In this document: positions 49,190 through 55,888 of the stretch, piece by piece
How positions within the stretch are numbered: position 1 is the stretch's first letter
How the letters are laid out: the number at the start of each line of letters is the position of its first letter
IMG/VR virus record: IMGVR_UViG_3300047494_000010
Location: 1 to 61,250 of that record
Reading direction: 5' to 3' (one strand)
Length of the DNA: 61,250 nucleotides
Source: a virus
Translations under genes and position numbers: made by a program
Notes under the pieces: generated by a model
What the model saw: the letters and a program-made list of their open reading frames with translations, nothing else
Told to the model about the DNA's origin: nothing
Database searches by the model: none

Positions 49190-49219
49190 TTGAATCTACT
49201 AAACAAAGGGTGTTAGGAT
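49190..49219 (+). promoter_or_regulatory. Possible promoter after the polymerase gene
   Basis: TTGAAT (49190-49195), 18-base spacer, TAGGAT (49214-49219), in a 99-base gap before the gene at 49268; GTTAG spans the -10 start. Confidence 0.45.
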
Positions 49220-49267
49220 GATTCAGCCCTTGAGTAACTTTACTCCCATCACTAACCGGAGATACAT

Positions 49268-49924
49268 ATGCTAACGTATGACGAAGATCGAGCCCGAGCC
49301 GCGGTTCAGTATCTGGTCGACACGCCATACTTCACACACCGCCTTGGTTCGATTCGAACTTCGGTGGTCCGTCCTCGAGCACTACCCTTCCGGGGCGACG
49401 CAGAGGTGCTCAATGAACTCCTGATCATCGGTCGCCAGAACATGCAGGCTATGGAGAACCTCATCGAGGTGGCGCGTTTCAAGCGAGACAGCCAGAACGA
49501 CAAGCAAGCGAACCTGATGAGAGCACGTCGCCATCGGGAGCGGCTCGCAGTCGAGCTCGAGGAACTCCTCACAGGGCGCAAGTTCAGTGTAGAAGAGAGG
49601 CGTCAGTTCCTGCTCAAGCAATACGAGCAGTGGAACGTTGCGAAGGATAAGCACATTGCCAACCTGGGCGACGCGTTCATCGAGAATAATAACGAGCTTC
49701 CTGGTTGGGCCGAGAAGAATGCGTTCATCCAGGACTTCTGGGCGCACGTCGACCGTGATCTGCCTGCGCTCATCAAGGAAGCCAAGAAGGTTCTAAGTGA
49801 CCGTAAGGTCACCAGGAAGCGCGTGGTGATCGTCGAGAAGCCGAAGGTAGAGCCAACTAACCCGGTCGTCAAGCAGGCGCTGCAACGGGTCTATGCGGGC
49901 AAGACCATAAGAAGGAAGCGATGA
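49268..49924 (+). CDS. Helical replication-region protein (218 aa)
   Basis: CGGAG before ATG 49268. Strongly helical and charged (LMRARRHRERLAVELEELL, then RQFLLKQYEQWNVAKD) with a very basic C terminus (KTIRRKR). It overlaps the PD-(D/E)XK nuclease gene by ATGA. Possibly a nucleic-acid-binding partner; not recognised. Confidence 0.65.
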   Translation: MLTYDEDRARAAVQYLVDTPYFTHRLGSIRTSVVRPRALPFRGDAEVLNELLIIGRQNMQAMENLIEVARFKRDSQNDKQANLMRARRHRERLAVELEELLTGRKFSVEERRQFLLKQYEQWNVAKDKHIANLGDAFIENNNELPGWAEKNAFIQDFWAHVDRDLPALIKEAKKVLSDRKVTRKRVVIVEKPKVEPTNPVVKQALQRVYAGKTIRRKR

Positions 49925-50616
49925 CTACTGCCGCTCAACCCATCACCATCTACCCTCGCCTCCCCTGGACCTACAGCCAGCTAGAGGCGTTCGAGACATG
50001 CCCCAAGCAGTATTTCCACACGAACGTGCTGCGCGAGTACCCATTCGAGAAGAGTGAAGCGAGCCTATGGGGCGACCGGGTGCACGATGCGTTGGAGCGG
50101 CGGGTACGCGATGGGGTACCACTACCTAACGAAATGGCGCAGTGGAACGGGATTACGCAGAAACTACTGTCGCTCCCAGGAGACAAATACACTGAGCAGA
50201 AGATGGCGATCGACCGGGCGTTCCAGCCGGTTAACTACTACGACAAAGAGCGTGCCTGGACTAGGGGAAAAATCGATCTCACCATAGTGCATAACGAGGA
50301 GGCGGTGATCGCGGACTACAAGACCGGAAAGAAAAAACCGAGTGAGCAGTTGTATCTCTATTGTACGTATGTGTTCGCCAAATTCACACAAGTTAACAAA
50401 ATTAGTAGTGCTTTTCTGTGGCTCAAAGATCGGAAAGTAGAGAAGAATACCGTCCACAGGGGCGACATTCCTTCAATTTGGCAGAGACTGTTACCCCGCG
50501 TTAGTAGGTTGGATGCTGCATACCAACAAGATAAGTGGCCCCCAACTCCCAACGGGTTATGCCGTCAGTACTGCCCTGTGCTGGGATGTGAATTTAACGG
50601 ACGTAAAGGAACCTAA
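49921..50616 (+). CDS. PD-(D/E)XK nuclease, RecB/Cas4 type (231 aa)
   Basis: The protein has YSQLEAFETCPKQYF, LWGDRVHDALERRV and the catalytic IADYKTGK (Asp...Asp-x-Lys). Cys in TCPKQ and three more at the C terminus (LCRQYCPVLGCEF) match the Fe-S cluster layout of AddB/Cas4-type nucleases. It would process DNA ends during recombination or replication. Confidence 0.85.
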   Translation: MTTAAQPITIYPRLPWTYSQLEAFETCPKQYFHTNVLREYPFEKSEASLWGDRVHDALERRVRDGVPLPNEMAQWNGITQKLLSLPGDKYTEQKMAIDRAFQPVNYYDKERAWTRGKIDLTIVHNEEAVIADYKTGKKKPSEQLYLYCTYVFAKFTQVNKISSAFLWLKDRKVEKNTVHRGDIPSIWQRLLPRVSRLDAAYQQDKWPPTPNGLCRQYCPVLGCEFNGRKGT

Positions 50617-50617
50617 C

Positions 50618-50770
50618 ATGCAACGCACTGAATATACCTGGATGAGCGACGACGAATTGATTCAGTTCGCCGAGAGCAGGAACAGCGATGCTTTAGTCGT
50701 CGAGCTATCACAACGGCTCGACAATGCGCTTGAGCATCTGCGCAGCTTCGAGCAGACATCACCGACATAG
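50618..50770 (+). CDS. Small acidic protein (50 aa)
   Basis: AAAGGA before ATG 50618. MQRTEYTWMSDDELIQFAES, then LSQRLDNALEHLRSFE, a helical acidic protein. Unknown. Confidence 0.5.
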   Translation: MQRTEYTWMSDDELIQFAESRNSDALVVELSQRLDNALEHLRSFEQTSPT

Positions 50771-50772
50771 CT

Positions 50773-51084
50773 ATGGCGCAGACCCCAGAGGGCCGTGTAA
50801 AAGCGGCCGTTAAGAAGTGGCTCACAGAGCGCGGTATTTGGTACTTCTTACCAGCTAACAACGGTATGGGTCGATCTGGTATCCCCGACTTCATCTGTTG
50901 TTGGCATGGGCATTTCCTCGCCATCGAAACAAAAGCACCTGGACGACTCACTAACACCACCCCCAATCAAGATCAACGATTGCAAGAGATCTCGGACCAC
51001 GGAGGGTTATCCCTCATAGTGGATGATGTTAGTCAGTTGTCTAGGGTAGAGGCATGGATGAAATCGATATTGCAAACGACTTAG
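50773..51084 (+). CDS. VRR-NUC domain nuclease (103 aa)
   Basis: GRSGIPDFICCWHGHFLAIETKAP is the VRR-NUC core (Asp...Glu-x-Lys of the PD-(D/E)XK fold). The minimal stand-alone form is common in phages and is suggested to resolve branched DNA. It lies between the RecB-type nuclease and HNH/helicase genes. Confidence 0.85.
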   Translation: MAQTPEGRVKAAVKKWLTERGIWYFLPANNGMGRSGIPDFICCWHGHFLAIETKAPGRLTNTTPNQDQRLQEISDHGGLSLIVDDVSQLSRVEAWMKSILQTT

Positions 51085-51251
51085 CTGAGGCTAGGCGTGA
51101 GCTTAAGTTAAGAGAAATTCAACAGCGGAAACCTGAGATCGGACCGAGCGGTTTCTGTCTTTTACGTGCGTGCGGTGAGCCATTACCCGCAGGGCACCGC
51201 TGGTGCGACGCCGACTGTCGCGACCTGTGGGAGAAAGAGAGACGCAGATGA
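51054..51251 (+). CDS. DksA/TraR-like zinc-finger miniprotein (65 aa)
   Basis: A helix (NDLAEARRELKLREIQQRK) is followed by a Cys motif (FCLLRACGEPLP, WCDADCRDLW), the layout of short DksA/TraR-like phage proteins. Such proteins may act on RNA polymerase; not proven. Overlaps the VRR-NUC gene by 31 bases. Confidence 0.65.
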   Translation: MDEIDIANDLAEARRELKLREIQQRKPEIGPSGFCLLRACGEPLPAGHRWCDADCRDLWEKERRR

Positions 51252-51571
51252 ACATGATCCCGCAGTTAGAAGGTGTTCGCCAATACGATGAACTGAAACC
51301 CCTAAAGCGTCTGTGGGCTTCGGTGCTTTTGATTGGGATCCAGGACTACGTTAAGGCGAAGCAAAACACTCTCCACAAATGGGAGTGGCACATGCGCGAA
51401 ACGCAGCTGATCGATAACGAGCAGTTCTCCGTCGAGTGGGTGCGCGATCCCATCAAGTGGTTCGAGAGTGAATCAGAAGAGCCACGCTGCTTCAAGTGGA
51501 TGTGTCAGGTGTTAGGAGTCGACGCCCGACGTGTCCGTAACCATGTAGCTTCTCAATTGGAGGTAGTATGA
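51248..51571 (+). CDS. Unknown protein (107 aa)
   Basis: ATGA coupled. 'YDELKPLKRLWASVLLIGIQ' and 'FKWMCQVLGVDARRVRNHV' at the C terminus resemble small phage proteins with a terminal HTH-like helix pair. A regulatory role (late-gene control) is conceivable. Confidence 0.6.
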   Translation: MNMIPQLEGVRQYDELKPLKRLWASVLLIGIQDYVKAKQNTLHKWEWHMRETQLIDNEQFSVEWVRDPIKWFESESEEPRCFKWMCQVLGVDARRVRNHVASQLEVV

Positions 51572-51801
51572 GAACGAACCACGCCGATATAAACATCACA
51601 AGTGTGCTCTGGGAGTTGGACCGGATGGGTCATTGCGCGGTGTTCAGCAAAGAAGCGCAAGATGCGGCGACGGTAGCAGACTACATTCTCCGTCTTGTTC
51701 TACAGAATGTCTCGGGCAGTGTCGCTGACTGCACGGTTGCGGGTGTTGTGAAGATGCTTCAGACCCACGAGTTGGTGGAGCGCACGCTGGCGTCGAGGTG
51801 A
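51568..51801 (+). CDS. Unknown small protein (77 aa)
   Basis: GGAGG before ATG 51568 and ATGA overlap. Helical (TVADYILRLVLQNVSGS). Not assigned. Confidence 0.55.
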   Translation: MRTNHADINITSVLWELDRMGHCAVFSKEAQDAATVADYILRLVLQNVSGSVADCTVAGVVKMLQTHELVERTLASR

Positions 51802-51805
51802 TCAC

Positions 51806-51958
51806 ATGACCTACTACAACCCCGTGTGTCCTAAGTGCGGCTCGGATGGTGTCAAGACTGTGTGTCTTCCGACCGGCATCACGAAGACTTGTTTCGCCTG
51901 TAAGAACAACTGGGAGGAGCCCCCGTTGGAACTTGTGCCCATGGAGATCCCCAAATGA
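51806..51958 (+). CDS. Zinc-ribbon miniprotein (50 aa)
   Basis: VCPKCGSDGV and TCFACKNNW form a zinc ribbon like those of small transcription or replication factors. GAGG before ATG 51806; ATGA overlap with the HNH gene. It may assist the HNH protein or helicase; inference. Confidence 0.6.
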   Translation: MTYYNPVCPKCGSDGVKTVCLPTGITKTCFACKNNWEEPPLELVPMEIPK

Positions 51959-52215
51959 AAGACACCCCGGAAAAGAAGCGGTTCGACACGAAATACGAGT
52001 CGAGTCCAGAGCAAGTCAAGAAACGCGAAGAACGTAACCAGGCACGCGCCGCCGCTAAAAAGGCTGGTGTAAACTTGGCGGGTAAGGACGTGGACCACAA
52101 GAAGCCACTCGGCTCCGGTGGCACCAACGCACCCGGCAACACTCGAGCTATCTCAGTCAAACAGAATCGTGGCTGGCGTCGCGGTGAATCAGGATACACG
52201 CCGAAGAAAGTCTAA
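51955..52215 (+). CDS. HNH endonuclease-like protein (86 aa)
   Basis: DVDHKKPLGSGGTNAPGN, then RAISVKQNRG, is the compact HNH form of phage proteins (DxDH...GG.N...NR). The N-terminal half is a charged helix. It probably nicks or cuts DNA with a single metal ion; whether it acts in packaging or replication is open. Confidence 0.7.
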   Translation: MKDTPEKKRFDTKYESSPEQVKKREERNQARAAAKKAGVNLAGKDVDHKKPLGSGGTNAPGNTRAISVKQNRGWRRGESGYTPKKV

Positions 52216-53805
52216 ATGCCAACCATCTACAAAGAGAAGAAGGCTGTGCTGCTTAAGCTGCGTGAGCCTTCACGTGTGACCACGGTGATCCCGACAGCCA
52301 AGCTCGCGGTGACACCGAAGGGTGACACTGTAGTGGCTGTGCCGCACCGCCCTGACGAGACCAAGGTTCTGCGTAACCTCGGCTTCACCGACATCCCGAA
52401 CCCCATGCCGGTACACTACACTTGGCCGGGGCGCTACACGCCGTTCAAGGCGCAGTACAGTACAGCTGACGCGATGTCCATGGAACGTCGGTTCTACTGC
52501 CTCAACTCGATGGGCACCGGCAAGACCGAAGCCACGTTGTGGGCCTACGACTATCTGCGCACCGTCAAGCAAGCGAAGAAGCTTCTCGTCGTGTGTCCGC
52601 TATCGACAATGGAGCGCACCTGGGCCGACTCGATCTTCTTTTCGTTCCCGCATCTGCGTGCTGCCGTACTGTATGGCACACGAGATAAGCGCCTGAAGCT
52701 GTTGGCCAACAAAGATTTCGACATCTACATCGTCAACACTGATGGCGTGAAGATCATCGAGAAGGCTCTTATCGATCGCGACGACATCGATTTCGTTGTA
52801 GTTGATGAGCTCGCCATGTTCCGCAACGCGCAGACCGATCGCTGGAAGGCGATGAACAAGATCGTCAACAAGCAACAAGGCGGCACGCGGCGGGTGTGGG
52901 GCCTCACTGGATCACCGACACCTAACGAGCCGACCGATGCCTGGGCTCAGTGCCGCTTGATCACGCCGTTCGATCCTGCCCTGCCGACGTACTTCAACAA
53001 GTTCCGCGACCTGGTGATGCGTCAGGTAAGCCAATACAAGTACGTGCCGCTACCTAACGCAGCTGAGACGGTGCATTCGTTCATGCGTCCGGCCGTGCGC
53101 TTTACGCTCGAGGACTGCCAGGATCTGCCGCCCCAGATCTTCCAGACCTACGACATCGAGCTCAGTAAGGAACAGATGACGGCTTATCGCGAGATGCTCG
53201 CTCGACTCAAGGCCGAGAGTGATGCTGGTCAGATTCTCGCCATCAACGAAGCGGTTAAGGGCAACAAGCTGCTACAGATATGTTGCGGCGTGGCCTACGC
53301 GGTGGACGGCACTGAGATCATGATCGGCGCACCGTCTCGCATCGAGCAGCTGAAAGAGATAATCAACGGGTCCGAGGGTAAGGTGATTGTATTCGTACCG
53401 TTAACAGGTGCGTTGAACTATGTGGTAGGGGAACTGTCTAACGAATTCAGCGTGCGATCTATCCACGGTGAAACGTCGAAGAGTGTGCGGGATGAGATCT
53501 TCCGTGCCTTTCAGGATGACCCCGAGCCACGAGTGCTCGTCGCGAACCCAGGCACCATGTCTCATGGGCTCACACTGACGGCAGCTACCACGATTTGTTG
53601 GTACGCCCCAATCTGGGGAGCCGAAATCTATGAACAGGCTAACGCTCGTGTTCGTCGCCCTGGTCAGAAGCGTAGTACCGTAATCGCTCATATTGCTGGG
53701 AGCGAGATGGAGCGGAAAGTTTACGCCCGTCTCAAGGACAAGCAGGCGCTGCAGAGCGTCCTACTGGATCTGATCAAGGAATCAAATGAACAAGCCATTG
53801 CTTAA
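52216..53805 (+). CDS. SNF2-type superfamily 2 helicase (529 aa)
   Basis: Motif I NSMGTGKTEA (about 96-105), motif II VVVDELAMF (about 193-201), motif III TGSPTPNEP (about 229), and motif VI QANARVRRPGQ (about 473-484) identify a SNF2/DEAD-like ATPase. It translocates on DNA and likely acts in replication or recombination along with the nearby nucleases. It starts immediately after the HNH stop. Confidence 0.9.
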   Translation: MPTIYKEKKAVLLKLREPSRVTTVIPTAKLAVTPKGDTVVAVPHRPDETKVLRNLGFTDIPNPMPVHYTWPGRYTPFKAQYSTADAMSMERRFYCLNSMGTGKTEATLWAYDYLRTVKQAKKLLVVCPLSTMERTWADSIFFSFPHLRAAVLYGTRDKRLKLLANKDFDIYIVNTDGVKIIEKALIDRDDIDFVVVDELAMFRNAQTDRWKAMNKIVNKQQGGTRRVWGLTGSPTPNEPTDAWAQCRLITPFDPALPTYFNKFRDLVMRQVSQYKYVPLPNAAETVHSFMRPAVRFTLEDCQDLPPQIFQTYDIELSKEQMTAYREMLARLKAESDAGQILAINEAVKGNKLLQICCGVAYAVDGTEIMIGAPSRIEQLKEIINGSEGKVIVFVPLTGALNYVVGELSNEFSVRSIHGETSKSVRDEIFRAFQDDPEPRVLVANPGTMSHGLTLTAATTICWYAPIWGAEIYEQANARVRRPGQKRSTVIAHIAGSEMERKVYARLKDKQALQSVLLDLIKESNEQAIA

Positions 53806-53968
53806 CTCAGTAACCGAACCCACCTTCACCAACCCTGCCGTGGTCGTTGCTCTGTATTTCGACAAAGCCATCGAGATGCTGGACACCAAGTGGGGTGAGG
53901 GGTACAGCAAGAAAAATCCCGCTACCGTCGCAGCCCTGGTCCACTCGATGGTTCACGCACTAAATTAG
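53786..53968 (+). CDS. Small protein (60 aa)
   Basis: ATG 53786 overlaps the helicase end by 20 bases. Sequence FTNPAVVVALYFDKAIEML, then KKNPATVAALVHSMVHAL. Short helical, unknown. Confidence 0.5.
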   Translation: MNKPLLNSVTEPTFTNPAVVVALYFDKAIEMLDTKWGEGYSKKNPATVAALVHSMVHALN

Positions 53969-54024
53969 TCCACTCACGTCACACACTTACTTACTCTCTG
54001 CGGCATACACACAAGGAGCACGCA

Positions 54025-54432
54025 ATGAGCGCAGTACCCGTTATAAGCACGCCGAGTATCGACCAGCTGGTCGAAGCCTACGTCAAGGGTCGAGATAAAA
54101 AGGCCCAACTGAAGGCGCAATACGATGCTGCCTGTAAGCCGATCGACGAAAAACTGGACAAGATCGAGCAGTACCTGCTAGGGTATTTCTCAAATTCTGG
54201 TTTGGAGTCGGTTAGAACGCAGCATGGCACCGCATACGTGATCACCAAGAACAGCGCAACCCTCTCGGACAAGTCCGCGTTCAAGGATTTCGTTACCGGA
54301 TCCGACAACTGGGCGTTAGCAGATCTCCGGGTGTCTAAGGTGGCCGTTGAGCAATATATTGCAGAGCATCAGAACCTGCCTCCAGGGGTCGACTGGAGAT
54401 CTGAGCGGGTTGTGAACTTTCGTAGGTCGTGA
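54025..54432 (+). CDS. Conserved phage recombination-region protein (135 aa)
   Basis: AAGGAG before ATG 54025. The pattern KKAQLKAQYDAACKPIDEKL, GLESVRTQHGTAYVITK, SDKSAFKDFV is shared by a widespread family in phage replication cassettes, some members compared with Gam- or Gp157-like proteins. A role with DNA ends or SSB is likely but unproven. Confidence 0.65.
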   Translation: MSAVPVISTPSIDQLVEAYVKGRDKKAQLKAQYDAACKPIDEKLDKIEQYLLGYFSNSGLESVRTQHGTAYVITKNSATLSDKSAFKDFVTGSDNWALADLRVSKVAVEQYIAEHQNLPPGVDWRSERVVNFRRS

Positions 54433-54438
54433 TATACT
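54410..54438 (+). promoter_or_regulatory. Promoter upstream of the SSB-like gene
   Basis: TTGTGA (54410-54415), 17-base spacer and TATACT (54433-54438), with the TG of an extended -10 just before it. It lies within the end of the preceding gene and 20 bases before ATG 54459. Confidence 0.6.
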
Positions 54439-54458
54439 AACAGACATAGGAGCAACAC

Positions 54459-55532
54459 ATGTCGAACATCATCCCATTCGAAGCAGGTTTGCCAGCATTC
54501 CTGCGCACCGAACAACCAGCTGCACTTAACCAGGATCTTGCTGGTTTCGCCAGCGGCGGTTTTCCCTCCATCAGCATTAAGGGTAAGGTCTTCACGCTCG
54601 TTAAGGGCGACGAGCGCAAGATCATCCCGAACCCGTTGGACCCGAGCTCTCCGGCTTCGTGGATCGACGTGGTGCTCATCAAGGCCAACCCAGTAGCGTC
54701 CAAGATCTTCTACCTCAAGTCGTACACCGAGGGTGAAGACGCTAAGAAGCCTGACTGCTTCTCCTCGAACAGTGTGGCACCGGACCCGCAGTCGACCGCT
54801 CCACAGAGTCCGACTTGCGCGCTGTGCCCCCACAACCAGTGGGGCTCGGGCGTCGACAACCGCACTGGCGCTGCGACTAAGGGTAAGCGCTGCCAGGACT
54901 CCATCCGGCTCGCTGTGGCCTCGCCTAGTGCGATTAAAGAGCCGTTCCTGATCCGTGTGCCGCCTGCCTCGATCCGACCGCTTGGCGACTACGGCAAGCT
55001 GCTTAACAAGCGCGGCGTCAGTTACAACCGTGTCATCACCAAGCTGGGCTTCGACGCTGAGTCGGCCACGCCCAAGCTGACGTTCGAACCGAGGGGGTAT
55101 ATCGATGAAGCGATGTTCAACGGACTCCAAGAGATCGACCACGATCTTCTTGATAACATCCTCGGGGCTTCGCCGGAAGTCAATACGGTACCTGCTCTTG
55201 CATCTCCTGCAGTTCAGTCTCCTAGTACTGCTACCGTTGCCGTTGCTCCTGTATCTGTGCCTGCACCTGAACCCGTAGCTATCTCGAAAGACAAGACGGT
55301 GACCGCGGCAGAAGTTCAGGCTGCGATCACGAAGGCTGCGATCACGAAGGCTGCTAGTCCGGTCGCCGCCCCAGCACCTGTAGCAGTTCCTCCACCGGCT
55401 GGCACAGCCTGGCCCCAGTTCGCTGCTTCTGCAGTAGCTACTACGGGCTTCATCCAGGCAGCATCTCCGGCTCCGGCACCCGTGGCCACGGGTGCAAGCC
55501 TTTCGCTTGACGATCTGAACTTCGACGATTAA
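54459..55532 (+). CDS. SSB-like single-strand DNA-binding protein candidate (357 aa)
   Basis: The N-terminal half has SISIKGKVFTLVKGDERK and a Cys motif CALCPHNQWGSG...KRCQD that could bind zinc, as in a family of phage ssDNA-binding proteins. The C-terminal third is a Pro/Ala/Val linker with a small internal repeat (AAITKA twice), ending in the acidic tip SLDDLNFDD, like the tail by which SSBs recruit partners. It has its own promoter and precedes the primase-helicase. Confidence 0.65.
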   Translation: MSNIIPFEAGLPAFLRTEQPAALNQDLAGFASGGFPSISIKGKVFTLVKGDERKIIPNPLDPSSPASWIDVVLIKANPVASKIFYLKSYTEGEDAKKPDCFSSNSVAPDPQSTAPQSPTCALCPHNQWGSGVDNRTGAATKGKRCQDSIRLAVASPSAIKEPFLIRVPPASIRPLGDYGKLLNKRGVSYNRVITKLGFDAESATPKLTFEPRGYIDEAMFNGLQEIDHDLLDNILGASPEVNTVPALASPAVQSPSTATVAVAPVSVPAPEPVAISKDKTVTAAEVQAAITKAAITKAASPVAAPAPVAVPPPAGTAWPQFAASAVATTGFIQAASPAPAPVATGASLSLDDLNFDD

Positions 55533-55618
55533 ACCGGGGACTCGACCACCCCCAGAGCGGGCCGCTCATCCCGCGCGCCGAGTGAAAGCCTCGGACCCTT
55601 TCCTGTTAGGAGTTTCCC

Positions 55619-55888
55619 ATGCAGCATCAAATCGACCCACGTAAGGTGGCTGGCGTTTGCACTACTGCCCTCCAGTCAGTTGGAACTCAAGGCTTCGCCT
55701 ACGCTGAAATCATCATTGGTCTGTCGGAAGCGATTGGTCGCCTCATCGTCGAGTCATCTGCCAACACCATCCACGCCACGGAACTCGCACAGATCGCCGG
55801 TAAGCATATCAGTGACACGATCCGTATCGGTGTCAACGTCAAGACCGGCCAGACGATGGAAGAGCCAAGGATTCAACTGATCCACTGA
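55619..55888 (+). CDS. Small helical protein (89 aa)
   Basis: TTAGGAG before ATG 55619. Helix-rich sequence (GFAYAEIIIGLSEAIGRL). Its stop overlaps the primase start by one base (TGATG). Unknown; perhaps a replication accessory. A small hairpin (CCGAG/CTCGG) lies in the 86-base gap upstream. Confidence 0.6.
   Translation: MQHQIDPRKVAGVCTTALQSVGTQGFAYAEIIIGLSEAIGRLIVESSANTIHATELAQIAGKHISDTIRIGVNVKTGQTMEEPRIQLIH

Noticed and set aside
54369-55142. 257-aa minus-strand ORF opposite the SSB-like gene
   Set aside because: Arg/Leu/Val-rich shadow composition; the plus-strand gene has a promoter, ribosome site, Cys motif and acidic tail.
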